Positions 17,408 to 27,158 of a DNA stretch of 64,000 bases are shown here, one piece after another. The notes below the pieces were generated by a model. It did not search any database and was not told the DNA's origin. It saw nothing but the letters and a program-made list of their open reading frames with translations. The position numbers and the translations under genes are program-made. Source of the DNA: Pseudoalteromonas sp. MM1 (GTDB lineage Bacteria > Pseudomonadota > Gammaproteobacteria > Enterobacterales > Alteromonadaceae); NCBI RefSeq assembly GCF_030296835.1, contig NZ_AP027922.1, forward strand, positions 2,170,001 to 2,234,000. Direction: 5' to 3'. The first letter of the stretch is position 1. The number at the start of each line of letters is the position of its first letter.

Positions 17408-17545
17408 ATATCTACAAATTCTGTTATTCTTTGATTATTGTGAATTAAACCATATTTAATGCCAACTGAGTAATAAAATTGCTGTTGGCATAAATAAGCG
17501 CTGTTAACCGCTCATAATTACAGCACTCACTTATTTTAAGCGCGT

Positions 17546-18289
17546 ATGACTAACCACTTTTTTAAAAACACCTTAAGCATTGCTCCCTCTTTTTATAGCG
17601 ATTTACCCCCTAGCAACAATACTATTTTAGTGTTTAATGCAAGCACCCTTAATGTAGAACACCTCGATTTAACCCAGTACCTAAGCCCGTTTGAGCTAAG
17701 CGTTATAAATCGCCGTAAACGCATGCAAGCAAAGCAAGAATATCTAGCATCGCGCATATTGCTAAAGCAGCTTGCCAAGCATACCCAGCCCCAATACGCG
17801 CACGTACCGCTTAATAAAATGAGCACCCTCTTTAATGAAGAGTGCTCAAAACTGCAGCTCCATATAAACCGCAGCGTTATTAATACCTGTATTTCGCATT
17901 CTCATGGCTTAGTTGGTGTAGCTCTTAATGTTACTAAGGCTGAGTTTGGGTTTGATATTGAAAAAATAAGCTTAAAACGCCCATTCGAAAAGCTCGCAAA
18001 GCATTTTTACAATAAGGCTGAAATTGACTTAATTACCGCCCCTTTGGCTATAAAAGAGCAAGCCTACTGCTTTTTTAGAATTTGGACCTTAAAAGAGGCA
18101 CTCGCTAAAGCAACAAGCCGCCCAATAGCGCAATTGCTTAGCCCAAATGTATTTGATGAATTATCTTTGTTAAACCTTACAGCATCGAGTAACACCATAA
18201 TGGTTGCCAATGAGGGGTTTGATATAAGCGTGGCGCATAAAAAAAGCACCGACTGGCGGTGCTTTATGCTTAAAAATTTAGATACTTAA
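17546..18289 (+). CDS. 4'-phosphopantetheinyl transferase, Sfp/EntD type
   Basis: A 247-residue enzyme that transfers phosphopantetheine from CoA to carrier-protein serines. The two magnesium/CoA motifs are present: FGFDIEKI (residues about 132-139) and FRIWTLKEALAKA (about 174-186), the usual WxxKEA. CISHSHGLVGVAL supplies the conserved His region. The length fits the Sfp class rather than AcpS. No NRPS or PKS genes are in the window, so its carrier protein is elsewhere. The ribosome site before the chosen ATG is weak. Confidence 0.85.
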   Translation: MTNHFFKNTLSIAPSFYSDLPPSNNTILVFNASTLNVEHLDLTQYLSPFELSVINRRKRMQAKQEYLASRILLKQLAKHTQPQYAHVPLNKMSTLFNEECSKLQLHINRSVINTCISHSHGLVGVALNVTKAEFGFDIEKISLKRPFEKLAKHFYNKAEIDLITAPLAIKEQAYCFFRIWTLKEALAKATSRPIAQLLSPNVFDELSLLNLTASSNTIMVANEGFDISVAHKKSTDWRCFMLKNLDT

Positions 18290-18306
18290 TTACTTGGCAT
18301 ATAAGC

Positions 18307-19692
18307 CTAGGCAGCGCTTTCTAATAAGCGACTGTGTATTGCTTGCACTACGGTATCTGACTCGCTTTGCTCTACTAAAAAGCATAAATTGTGCTTACTT
18401 GCACCATGACAAATTAAACGAATATTAAACTCTTTTAATACGTTCATTAAGTTCATTTCGTGCTGGCGTAGCTGTATTTCTGAGCCTATTAGCGCCACTA
18501 AGGTTAAGTTATTTTCAACCGACACATGGCAAAATTCAGCTAGCTTATCTAAACACGCTTGCTCAAGCTCAGGGCGCGAGGCATTGGGTGCGTTATCTAA
18601 GGTAATAGCAACACTAATTTCTGAGGTAGTCACTAAATCTACCGATATATTAAACTCACTTAAAATGGTAAATACTCTGGCCAAAAAGCCACTTGCTAAT
18701 AGCATTTCAGGGCTTTTAAGCGTGAGCAATATTTGGTTTTTACGCTGCGTTACAGCGCGTATACCCGGCTGCTGTGACTTTTCACGCTCAATCCACGTGC
18801 CACCGCGCTCTGGCTCGCGGCTAGAGCCTACAAATACATTAATATGGCTGCGGCTGGCTGGTAAAATAGTGGCTGGGTGCAATACTTTTGCGCCAAAGGT
18901 GGCCATTTCTGCGGCTTCGTCAAAGCTTAAACGGGCAATTGGCGTTGCCTTTGCACATAAGCGTGGGTCTGTGCTAAATATACCCACTACGTCGGTCCAA
19001 ATATGTACGCTTTTAGCGTTAATCGCCTCAGCAAGTAATGCTGCGCTGTAATCTGAGCCACCACGGCCAAGCGTGGTTGTTTGGCCAAATTCGTCGCTAC
19101 CAACAAAACCTTGAGTCACAATTACTTGCTCATCTAATAACGGAATTAAAATCTCTTTAGCCGCTTGCGCTGTGGCTTTAACATTGGGTGTTGCTTTACC
19201 AAACTGGCTGTCGGTTTTAAGTACTTTACGTACATCAAAACGGTCGGCATTTAAGCCTTTTAAACGTAGCACTTGTGCAAATAAGTACGACGATAAGCGC
19301 TCACCAAAACTAAGTAGCTCATCGTGCTGCTGATCCGTTGTTAGTGTTTCAAGTGCTAACGTTTGAAACGCTTTTAACGTTTCGTTAAAACCTACGGCTA
19401 AATCGGCATCAAGCGAGAGCTCATCTAAAATTGCTTGCTGAATAGCTAGCACGCCGTCAATGTGCTCTTGGCGCTGCTCTGGGGTAATGCTTGATTTACA
19501 CAGTGCAACTAAGTGATTAGTTACGCCGGCGCTGGCGCTCACTGCTACAATACGCACGCTTTTATCTGCAACAATAATTTCGCTACAGCGACTCATCGCT
19601 TCAAAGTTTGCAACACTGGTTCCGCCAAATTTGGCAACGATGTAATCTGATTTTGCGCCTGGTACTGTTTGTGGCACTGATTGGGTAGTCAT
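18307..19692 (-). CDS. lysC: Aspartate kinase, lysine-regulated type
   Basis: A 461-residue aspartokinase III-type enzyme that phosphorylates aspartate, the first step of lysine, threonine and methionine synthesis. The N-terminal kinase domain shows VAKFGGTSV and the nucleotide-binding TTLGRGGSDYSAALLAEA. Two C-terminal ACT-type segments (about residues 320-455) should bind lysine for feedback inhibition. The lysine riboswitch directly upstream identifies it as the lysine-dedicated isozyme. AGGAGAC precedes the start. It converges with the PPTase gene, 17 bp apart. Confidence 0.93.
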   Translation of the reverse strand: MTTQSVPQTVPGAKSDYIVAKFGGTSVANFEAMSRCSEIIVADKSVRIVAVSASAGVTNHLVALCKSSITPEQRQEHIDGVLAIQQAILDELSLDADLAVGFNETLKAFQTLALETLTTDQQHDELLSFGERLSSYLFAQVLRLKGLNADRFDVRKVLKTDSQFGKATPNVKATAQAAKEILIPLLDEQVIVTQGFVGSDEFGQTTTLGRGGSDYSAALLAEAINAKSVHIWTDVVGIFSTDPRLCAKATPIARLSFDEAAEMATFGAKVLHPATILPASRSHINVFVGSSREPERGGTWIEREKSQQPGIRAVTQRKNQILLTLKSPEMLLASGFLARVFTILSEFNISVDLVTTSEISVAITLDNAPNASRPELEQACLDKLAEFCHVSVENNLTLVALIGSEIQLRQHEMNLMNVLKEFNIRLICHGASKHNLCFLVEQSESDTVVQAIHSRLLESAA

Positions 19693-19713
19693 TTAGTCTC
19701 CTTTCGCGGTATT

Positions 19714-19777
19714 TTAACCGCTAAAAAACAAGAAGAACTTGGCAAAGGAATGCATTTGATGTGTCCGCTGCCAGAAG
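19714..19777 (-). terminator. Terminator of the lysine riboswitch expression platform
   Basis: On the minus strand CTTCTGGCA pairs with TGCCAAG across a loop and is followed by TTGTTTTTT. Its 5' arm overlaps the closing strand of aptamer helix P1, so terminator and aptamer share bases, as expected for a switch acting by transcription termination. Confidence 0.65.
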
Positions 19778-19937
19778 CTCTCCACCTATATTGGTGACAG
19801 TTTTGAGGATTCAGCCCCATAAACCGAAAAACAATAGCGACGTACTAGTGTTTTTCTCGGCGAGTACTTCCCTCTTTAATGGTTATGGGCGTTCGTCACC
19901 TACCATTAAATACCTAAGTATCGCACCTCTTCTGAAT
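19765..19937 (-). promoter_or_regulatory. Lysine riboswitch (L box)
   Basis: Read on the minus strand the leader shows the L-box blocks in order: AAGAGGTGCG, GGTAGGTGACGAACG, AGAGGGAAGTACTCGCCGAG, GGGGCTGAATCC, CTGTCACC and GGTGGAGAGCTTCTGG. This is the classic lysine aptamer. It lies directly before lysC, so lysine should repress lysC by premature termination. Confidence 0.93.
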
Positions 19938-19962
19938 GTTTTATTAACCGCTGGCTAATAAA

Positions 19963-19991
19963 ACAAAGCCCCGCTAATTAGCGGGGCTTTG
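19963..19991 (-). terminator. Rho-independent terminator of nhaD
   Basis: The arms AAAGCCCCGCTAA and TTAGCGGGGCTTT are followed on the minus strand by a T-rich run. It also sits just upstream of the lysC leader. Confidence 0.9.
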
Positions 19992-20037
19992 AAAGTTATC
20001 GTTTAGACGTCTAGGTGTCAAGCATTTATAGTAAAAA

Positions 20038-21285
20038 TTAAACAAAACCACCCATAAAGTAAGCGCCTGCATAACCTACGGTATAACAAATTAATAATTG
20101 CAGCGATAATTTAAAGTAGCTCGTAAAAGTAAGTGCTTTAAGTTTGCTCATGGCAATAATACCCGCTGCAGAACCAATTATAAGCATTGACCCACCTACA
20201 CCTGTTGCATAGGTAAACGACAACCAATGTTGCTGGCTCATTATTATATCTGCTTTTAATAGCGCAGCAGTAAGCGGTACGTTATCGACCCCTGCAGATA
20301 GTATTCCCATTAAATAGTTAGCGTACTCAGGTGCCATTACTGTATATAAATCGGTAAATTTACTTAAAATACCAATTTCTTTTAATGCGCCAACAAGTAA
20401 AAGCACCCCAACAAAAAACAGTAGTGTGTCGTATTCTATCTCGCGAACAAAATCGATGATGTCTTTGTTTATGTCTTTTTTACGCATTAAAAATTGCGCC
20501 ACTAAAAACATAACCGATAAACCAAATAAAAATGTGAGTAGCGGCGGTACGCTATAAATTACGCTAAGGGTTAAAGTACTTACCACGGTTGATAAAAATA
20601 TGATGGCGATGGTAATGTCAGTTTTTTCTATCCGTTTTTTTTGCGAGCCCACAAACTCTATTTGCCCTTTCATACCAACAGAGAGCAAAAGCGCCAGTAA
20701 CATTACACTTATAAACGCAGGCGCTATGAGTAGTAATAAGTTTGCAATAGACACTTTGCCATCTAAAAATATCATTAAAGTAGTTACATCACCGGTAATT
20801 AACGACACTCCACCCGAGTTAACCCCAAACACAATAAGTGTGGCGTATTTAATCAGCTTTTTAGCTTCCAGCTTTAACGACATAACCACAGCAAGTGATA
20901 TAAGCGTAGCGGTCACATTGTCAGAAATAGACGAAAACAAAAACGCAAAGCCCCCCACTAAAAACATAAGTTGTCGTTCACTAATGCTTTTAGGCATAAC
21001 CCGGTGCACAATGTTTTCTATAAATCCTTTTGAATTTAAATACGCAACAAAGGTCATGGCGGCCATTAAAAACAGCCATAGCGAGGCTATTTCTAATATG
21101 TTTTCGTTAAGAAGGTGCTGAATAGTTGCAGGGCTTTGCCCATGGAGTGGGTTAACAAAAAGTATAATCCAACAAAGCGTGCCAAAAAAGAGTGTAGTTT
21201 TGGCTTTATTTACGTGAATTATATCTTCTATAACGATCAGTAAAAAGGCAATCGCTATTAGGGTTAAAATTATCGAGGGGAGCAT
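20038..21285 (-). CDS. nhaD: NhaD-type sodium/proton antiporter
   Basis: A 415-residue membrane antiporter with about twelve predicted helices. Blocks such as FSSISDNVTATLISLAVVMSL and ILSAGVDNVPLTAALL contain the paired Asp-Asn motifs of NhaD and related ion transporters. NhaD exports sodium or lithium in exchange for protons in marine and alkaliphilic bacteria. It has its own terminator and no obvious operon partner. Its expression signal is not clear. Confidence 0.9.
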   Translation of the reverse strand: MLPSIILTLIAIAFLLIVIEDIIHVNKAKTTLFFGTLCWIILFVNPLHGQSPATIQHLLNENILEIASLWLFLMAAMTFVAYLNSKGFIENIVHRVMPKSISERQLMFLVGGFAFLFSSISDNVTATLISLAVVMSLKLEAKKLIKYATLIVFGVNSGGVSLITGDVTTLMIFLDGKVSIANLLLLIAPAFISVMLLALLLSVGMKGQIEFVGSQKKRIEKTDITIAIIFLSTVVSTLTLSVIYSVPPLLTFLFGLSVMFLVAQFLMRKKDINKDIIDFVREIEYDTLLFFVGVLLLVGALKEIGILSKFTDLYTVMAPEYANYLMGILSAGVDNVPLTAALLKADIIMSQQHWLSFTYATGVGGSMLIIGSAAGIIAMSKLKALTFTSYFKLSLQLLICYTVGYAGAYFMGGFV

Positions 21286-21497
21286 GGTAGTTAAATAACC
21301 TTTGATATAGTTTTAACAGGACACATAAACAACTTGCGTTTAAGCGTTCCTAATTTTGGTGCGGATTCTAGCACCACAGATATGCAAAAACTATTATTAA
21401 ATGGTCTTAAAAACGAATACCATATGCAGGTAAAATACGTAATAATGAGTCCTTTTTAAGAACTCAATAATAAAATACTAGGATGTTGTAATCTCTT

Positions 21498-22769
21498 ATG
21501 ATCCCAGCTAAAAAGCTGCTAAATACCCTTAGCGAACATTGGGGTGTGTTAGAGCTATTATTTAAACGTTTTAAAATGGCCGACTTTAGCCTAAAAGACG
21601 TACAAAATGCCATTAAGCAAAAGCAGCCCACGTGGACAAACGAGCGCATATACAAAGAAACAAATCGTTTGCTCAATCAAGATATACTCATTCCATTGGC
21701 TAAATCTTCTCAGCTTGAAATTAACCGTGCCATTGCCGACTTTGCCACCTTTTTATTACAAGAAGAACACCTAGGCTTAGCACAAGAAATTAGCGTTTTG
21801 GTTGATGATTTAGCCCGTCTAGGAAAGCGTTTAGATAATGCCGGCGAAATGGAAGACTTTGACGATTTACGCCGCTATAGCCGCATTATGGATGATCGGG
21901 TACGTAAAATAATGAAGCTTTACGCGCACAACGAAAACGCTATTTTAAATATTGTTGAGCAAGCTAAGTCTGATCACGCTGTGCAATCTTTGCAAAAGCG
22001 CTACAAAGCCGTAATAGAAGCCTTTGACGAATACATAGAGCCGATGCTTGAAATGGTCGATATTCGCGGTGATTTTCATGCCTGCTTTACACTTATTGAA
22101 CAACAAATAAGTAAGCAAATAGAGCACATAGAGCGCTCGGGTAAAGCCTACAACGACAAACGCATGCTTGAGCAATTACGTACCCGTATACTCGAAATGC
22201 ATTTAGTTGGCCGAGAAAGCTTACGTAAAAGTGCCGATATGCTTATGCCACTGCGCGAAGAGCTACGCCGTAATAACTTAATTACCCGCCAAGCAGCAAA
22301 AGTGCTTGGCCTTGTGCGTAAAAATGGCGTAGACAATATGCTAAGTGCGGTACAGCCAAACTTTGTAAGCGATGCGCAGCGCTATTCGCTTGGCCAGCAG
22401 CGCCATATAGTGGCTTACATGGCAAGCCTGGTAGAATTTGAACACGAAGAATACCAGCTTCCAGAGCAACAAGACGTACCGGCTTTTGTAACGCCTAATA
22501 TTCCTGACTATCACGATGTTAAAACAAGCTTTGCAAAACGCTTTAATAAAAAACGTAAAAAGCCCCAGCCATTACTGCAATTTTTAGATGAGAGCTACCC
22601 CGATCTAGACGCCGACGAAATGCTATTTTTATACCAAAAACTAGTCAGCGACAGTGAAATTCACATTAGCCAAAGCGATGAAAAAACACGCGTAAAAATA
22701 GCCGGCCAACACTTTTCGTTATACCCATTTAATTCAGCGCCTCAACCAGATACACAGGCAGACGAGTAA
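21498..22769 (+). CDS. mksF: Condensin subunit MksF (kleisin-like)
   Basis: A 423-residue protein, the first of three tightly packed genes. The N terminus (LNTLSEHWGVLELLFKRFKM) looks like the winged-helix start of MksF/MukF kleisins, followed by a long helical middle (about residues 90-300) with charged coiled segments such as DFDDLRRYSRIMDDRVRKIM. In MksBEF complexes this subunit bridges the two SMC-like heads. The assignment rests mostly on operon order and size, with MksE and MksB directly after it. Confidence 0.8.
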   Translation: MIPAKKLLNTLSEHWGVLELLFKRFKMADFSLKDVQNAIKQKQPTWTNERIYKETNRLLNQDILIPLAKSSQLEINRAIADFATFLLQEEHLGLAQEISVLVDDLARLGKRLDNAGEMEDFDDLRRYSRIMDDRVRKIMKLYAHNENAILNIVEQAKSDHAVQSLQKRYKAVIEAFDEYIEPMLEMVDIRGDFHACFTLIEQQISKQIEHIERSGKAYNDKRMLEQLRTRILEMHLVGRESLRKSADMLMPLREELRRNNLITRQAAKVLGLVRKNGVDNMLSAVQPNFVSDAQRYSLGQQRHIVAYMASLVEFEHEEYQLPEQQDVPAFVTPNIPDYHDVKTSFAKRFNKKRKKPQPLLQFLDESYPDLDADEMLFLYQKLVSDSEIHISQSDEKTRVKIAGQHFSLYPFNSAPQPDTQADE

Positions 22770-22772
22770 CAC

Positions 22773-23321
22773 ATGACACATATAAACCTAAACGAGCTAA
22801 CACACCTGCAAGCCATTAATAAAAAATTAGGTGCGGGTTACCATATTTGCGAACAAGACAACATAATGTGGCAAGAGCTTGACCAGCACATAGAATCTTA
22901 CAGCGCCTTATTTAGCGCCCTTGGCCACGACTTAAAGCACGACAGCCGCGGCTTTTACTACTTTGCCAGCGACGAAAGCACGCCAAACATGGGTAAAATA
23001 TCCCGTGCTATTGCACTGACTATTTACATTTTAATTGAGCATTTTGCCAATACGGGTAAAGACCCTATGCGCGCATTGTTTGACGAAGTAAACGATTTAG
23101 AACTGATGCAAACCTTAGTGCAAATTAACAAACACTTGTTTGATCAGCTTGAGATATTTTCGGGCTCAGATTTACGAAAAGACGTTTACCTGCGTATGGT
23201 GCGCTTAGGTTTAGCCCGCGAAGTAGAAGGCGGCTTTATGCTACAAGCGCCTATTCACCGCTACATTGATGCACTTATGGAAGTAAACGAAGAAACCTAC
23301 ATCACGGAGGACGAGCAATGA
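22773..23321 (+). CDS. mksE: Condensin subunit MksE
   Basis: A 182-residue small subunit starting 3 bp after mksF and overlapping mksB by 4 bp, so the three are translated from one mRNA. It should be a winged-helix accessory protein binding the kleisin, like MukE. SGSDLRKDVYLRMVRLGLAR and the C-terminal ITEDEQ are consistent with the family's compact helical fold, but I see no single diagnostic motif. Its identity comes from size and position between the kleisin-like and SMC-like genes. Confidence 0.8.
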   Translation: MTHINLNELTHLQAINKKLGAGYHICEQDNIMWQELDQHIESYSALFSALGHDLKHDSRGFYYFASDESTPNMGKISRAIALTIYILIEHFANTGKDPMRALFDEVNDLELMQTLVQINKHLFDQLEIFSGSDLRKDVYLRMVRLGLAREVEGGFMLQAPIHRYIDALMEVNEETYITEDEQ

Positions 23322-26095
23322 AAAACCTATACGGACTGAGTAAACTCGCCCTACTTAATACCGCAGGCTATGCAAAGTGTGTGATCCCACTTGATAAAAG
23401 CAGCTCTATTTGTGCGCCAAACAATACCGGTAAAAGCTCGGTTATTAACGCCCTCCAGTTTCCGCTAATAAATGATTTACGTTTAACCGAATGGGACGGG
23501 CACGATTTAGATGAAACCCGTAAGTTTTATTTTTCATCGGATCAGTCGTACATTTTACTAGAAGCTAACCTCCCCCATGGCTCGGTCGTTATTGGTGTGG
23601 CGGGCCTTGGTAAAATAGCCGGTTACGCGCATCAGTACTTTTGTTATCAGGGCAAACTTGATTTAGCGCAGTACACGCAAGGTAATACCATAATTAAATT
23701 TACTAAGCTGTTTAATCATTTAAAAACGCAAGGTTACAACCCAATAGAGCTAAAATCACAAGAGCTAAACGCCCTACTTACCGGCGGCGCTACCCCGTTT
23801 GATGGCGATATTAATTTAAAAATGATACCGCTTAATAACGTGCAAGACTCAGCCATTTATAAAGAAATATTTAGGCGTATTCTTAACTTACACAAATTAG
23901 GCGCAAGCGATGTTAAACGCTTTATGCTGCGTGTATTTGAGCGCCATATGTCAAACTCAAAGGTCGACTTTTACGAAGTCTGGCGTCGCTCGTTTGATAA
24001 AGTAAACCGGGCTAAACGTGAATTAAAAGCCCTTGAATCAATGCAAGAGCCAATAAGTGCGCTTGAATCAATGCTTGAAAACCAAACCGTGCTTAAAGGT
24101 AAGTTAGCAGCCTACGCACCAAAAATTGACCAAGCCCTAATAGACTTTGATACCTACCAAGAAGAGCAACTAAGCGAACTCGCCATTGCCCTTGAAGACA
24201 TAGAGCACGAAAAACACGAGTTTGAACAAAAGCAAAGCTTATACGTGCAGCAATCGCGCGATATAGAGCGCAAACAAACCCAAATTGAGCAGTGGTTTTT
24301 AGATTACAGCGCTTTAAAAAGCGAGTTTGAACTAGTAAATAAAGCCACCCTCAAAGCAAACCTTGTTCAACTAAAGCAAGATTACGAGTCGCTTTCGCAC
24401 TCAATAACCAGTGCACAAGGGCAAAGCCTGCACACCCTTGATTACCGCATTAGCGAAACGCAAAAACAAATAAAAAGCTTAAAACTGCAGCTTAAAAACC
24501 TTGAATTTAATTTGTTTACTCGAATGCGCGAAGACCTATCACTCAAAGAAGTAGAAGAAATATCGCGCATTTTAAATCCCGACTTACTCTCGTTTGCCAC
24601 CACCAGCAATGGCGATATAAGCATTGATGACGAAGACGCCTTTGGGGAGTTTTTATCGCTATTAAGTGAAAACGTAAAAGGCGGTGTACTTACCCTTCCT
24701 GGGGCAAGCATTAAACTTAAAAAGCTCTCGCCTGTGCAAATGCAAAGCGGTGAAAACAAAGCCCAGCTGAGTGCTCAATTAGACGCGCTTGAACGCTCCT
24801 TAAAAGAGTTTAAACAACAGCGCGAAGTAGCCGCTAACGTGGCAGATAAACAAAAAGAAAAAGATGCACTTTACGATGAGCTAATGAGCGCAGAGAGCGC
24901 CCTAAAACGTTTAGAGCAATTTGAGGTAATGCAGCAGTCGGTAGAAGCGCAAGCCATGCTAAAAGAGCAATTATTAGCAGAGCGCGAACAAGTTGATGAT
25001 TACCTGCAAGACATACAAAAAAATAGTGGCTCAATTGCAGACAGACGCTCGTTAATTAAATCAAAGCAAGAGCAAATTAATCGCCAAACCGAGCGCCTTC
25101 GCCAAGTTAAAAGCGAGCGAATTGATCATACTCTCGATTTATACAGCGGGAAAGTAACTCCGTACATGATTGATATAACAGTCGACTTTGATAACTTAAG
25201 CGATTTAGTACATCACTTTAATAAAGACTGCCAAGAGCTGCGCAATTTTGACATAAACGTGCGTAATACCTATTTGCATGTATATAACGCAGGCATTACT
25301 AAGTTCGATAACGAAAACGACGAATTTACTAAATACCAAAAACTAATTAGTGCATTTCACAACCTTGATAACGAACGCGATGCCGTTGAGCGCCAAGGAC
25401 GCGTAGCTCTGACCGAAGTAGCCGCAACCATTAAAGGCCTGCGCGAAGACTTAGATCGCCTGCGCCGCGAGATGAATAGCTTTAATAAAGGCATAAGCCA
25501 GCACCGTATTTCTAACCTGCAAGCGTTTAAAATTAACGTAATACCGCGCAAAATGCTGGTTGATAGTATTGATACTATTATCAGCACGTCGCATCAGTTT
25601 GAGCAAGGCGACACCCTTGATTTACTAAGCCAAGAACCCTACAGCGAAAGCGCGGTAAACGAAGCAAAAGATCACTTAATTAAACTCGCATCAGATAAAG
25701 CGGGCCTCACCTTAACTGATTTATTTGATATTCGTTTTGAAGTGGTAAACCGCGCAGGCGAAACCGAACACTTTGAAAAAATCGATTCAGCCGGTTCAAA
25801 CGGCACACGTATTACTATTAAGTTATTATGCGGCATGTTGTTTATTCGTTACTTATTAAGCGATCAAGAACAAAACCTTTACCGTATACCTATTTATATA
25901 GATGAAGCGGCCGATATCGACCCGCAAAACCAAAAAGCAATCATAGAAACCGCATTAAGCTTTGGCTTTGTGCCAATATTTGCCTCAGTTAAGCCGCAGG
26001 TAAGCTGTGATTACATTGTACCTATTCGTTCAGTAAAAGATGGCGCCCAAAACTGGGTAGACGAAAAAGACTGGATAGAAGTTGAACACAGTTAA
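23318..26095 (+). CDS. mksB: Condensin SMC-like ATPase MksB
   Basis: A 925-residue SMC-like ATPase. The N-terminal head has the P-loop APNNTGKSS at residues 33-41; its first position is Ala rather than the usual Gly. Long charged coiled coil spans about residues 230-720, broken near 390-450 by a non-coil segment that may be the hinge. The C-terminal head has a signature-like AGSNGTRITIK and the Walker B IPIYIDEA with Asp862 and Glu863. The size fits MksB rather than MukB, which is about 1480 residues. The complex should bind and compact chromosomal DNA. No JetD/MksG topoisomerase-like gene follows, unlike Wadjet plasmid-defence operons. Confidence 0.85.
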   Translation: MKNLYGLSKLALLNTAGYAKCVIPLDKSSSICAPNNTGKSSVINALQFPLINDLRLTEWDGHDLDETRKFYFSSDQSYILLEANLPHGSVVIGVAGLGKIAGYAHQYFCYQGKLDLAQYTQGNTIIKFTKLFNHLKTQGYNPIELKSQELNALLTGGATPFDGDINLKMIPLNNVQDSAIYKEIFRRILNLHKLGASDVKRFMLRVFERHMSNSKVDFYEVWRRSFDKVNRAKRELKALESMQEPISALESMLENQTVLKGKLAAYAPKIDQALIDFDTYQEEQLSELAIALEDIEHEKHEFEQKQSLYVQQSRDIERKQTQIEQWFLDYSALKSEFELVNKATLKANLVQLKQDYESLSHSITSAQGQSLHTLDYRISETQKQIKSLKLQLKNLEFNLFTRMREDLSLKEVEEISRILNPDLLSFATTSNGDISIDDEDAFGEFLSLLSENVKGGVLTLPGASIKLKKLSPVQMQSGENKAQLSAQLDALERSLKEFKQQREVAANVADKQKEKDALYDELMSAESALKRLEQFEVMQQSVEAQAMLKEQLLAEREQVDDYLQDIQKNSGSIADRRSLIKSKQEQINRQTERLRQVKSERIDHTLDLYSGKVTPYMIDITVDFDNLSDLVHHFNKDCQELRNFDINVRNTYLHVYNAGITKFDNENDEFTKYQKLISAFHNLDNERDAVERQGRVALTEVAATIKGLREDLDRLRREMNSFNKGISQHRISNLQAFKINVIPRKMLVDSIDTIISTSHQFEQGDTLDLLSQEPYSESAVNEAKDHLIKLASDKAGLTLTDLFDIRFEVVNRAGETEHFEKIDSAGSNGTRITIKLLCGMLFIRYLLSDQEQNLYRIPIYIDEAADIDPQNQKAIIETALSFGFVPIFASVKPQVSCDYIVPIRSVKDGAQNWVDEKDWIEVEHS

Positions 26096-26203
26096 TTGGC
26101 CGTTAAGGCAAACTAACTAAACTAAAATATAGGACGTTAAACTAATACACATTTAAACAATGTGTGTTATTTTAAATTAACGCATTTTATTGGAGCAAAG
26201 GTA

Positions 26204-26755
26204 ATGAAAAATATACTTATTGTTGCAGCGCTAGCACTACTTACAGCCTGTACGCAAACCCCAGACTGGGATTACGACAAATCAGCCAACTTTAGTAATT
26301 TTAAAACATTTGCTTGGGTAGAAAACGCGAGCCTAACCAAAGATACCACAAACTACCAAATTAACGGTTTAATGGAAAAACGTGTACGAACAGCTGTAAA
26401 CGCTGAGCTTAGCCAAACGTTGGGGATGAGGCTAGTAGATCCAGCCCAAGCTGATGTGTTAGTTAACTACCATGCATCGGTAGATAAAGAGCTAGAAGTA
26501 GACAGCTTTAACGTAGGCTACGGCGCACGTTGGGGGTATTGGGGTACGGGCTTTCAACGCGATATTAGCGCCCGCGAGTACGAAGTAGGTACTTTAGTAA
26601 TTGATATTATTGACCGCGAATCAAACCAGCTGATATGGCGTGGTGCTAAAGAGGGCCGTTTAAAGAAAAAACAATCGCCAGAGCAACGCGAAGCATCAAT
26701 TAAAGAAACAGTCGCTAATATTTTAAGCAACTTCCCGCCGCACAAGCAGCTGTAA
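26204..26755 (+). CDS. DUF4136 family lipoprotein
   Basis: A 183-residue outer-envelope lipoprotein. I start at 26204 because GGAGCAAAGGTA precedes it and a signal with lipobox LLTAC follows (Cys15 or so). PDWDYDKSANFSNFKTFAWVE at the mature start and the later IDIIDRESNQLIWRGAKEGRL are the recognised DUF4136 blocks. The family role is unknown. It follows mksB by about 110 bp and has its own terminator, so it is probably transcribed separately. Confidence 0.85.
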   Translation: MKNILIVAALALLTACTQTPDWDYDKSANFSNFKTFAWVENASLTKDTTNYQINGLMEKRVRTAVNAELSQTLGMRLVDPAQADVLVNYHASVDKELEVDSFNVGYGARWGYWGTGFQRDISAREYEVGTLVIDIIDRESNQLIWRGAKEGRLKKKQSPEQREASIKETVANILSNFPPHKQL

Positions 26756-26781
26756 ATTAACATTAGCTTTAAATAAGTTTT

Positions 26782-26808
26782 AAAAGCTCACATTATGTGA
26801 GCTTTTTT
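26782..26808 (+). terminator. Rho-independent terminator of the DUF4136 gene
   Basis: AAAAGCTCACAT and ATGTGAGCTTTTTT form a tight hairpin with a T-run. Confidence 0.9.
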
Positions 26809-26840
26809 GTGGGTGTATATTTTGGTGCTGCAGAGCTAAA

Positions 26841-26953
26841 TAATTACGAGCTTCGCTCGTCACGTCAGCAAGCTGCACGTATACAAAACACCGTGTCAAA
26901 CTTTACTTGTAGGCGCTAAGCTTGCTTGCGCGAGAAGCGCAGCTTCTAATTAC
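26841..26953. repeat. Palindromic intergenic repeat, family B, copy 1
   Basis: About 113 bp bounded by TAATTACGAGCTTCGCTC and GAAGCGCAGCTTCTAATTA, which are imperfect inverted repeats. Inner blocks CACGTCAGCAAGCTGCACGT and GCGCTAAGCTTGCTTGCG match the copy at 30541-30651. Non-coding. Confidence 0.65.
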
Positions 26954-27158
26954 TTATGATTTCTCAAATATAATTTAAATTTTAAGCCCTCTTAAAATAG
27001 CTTTGGCAGTATTACTTTATAAATAGGTTTTACATTAGCTAAAGGAGCACAAACATTTACATCACTCCCAAAGACTGGTATTTAAAGTAAACCGCAGATC
27101 AAGCTATATTGGTTTTAGGGTACTAAGAGAAGTTAAAAAGGTTAAATAAAGGATTAAA

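Noticed and set aside
21498..26095. Wadjet/Jet plasmid-defence system
   Set aside because: The JetA, JetB and JetC-like genes could fit, but no JetD/MksG toprim-type gene follows; the next gene is a DUF4136 lipoprotein. I therefore call it an MksFEB condensin.
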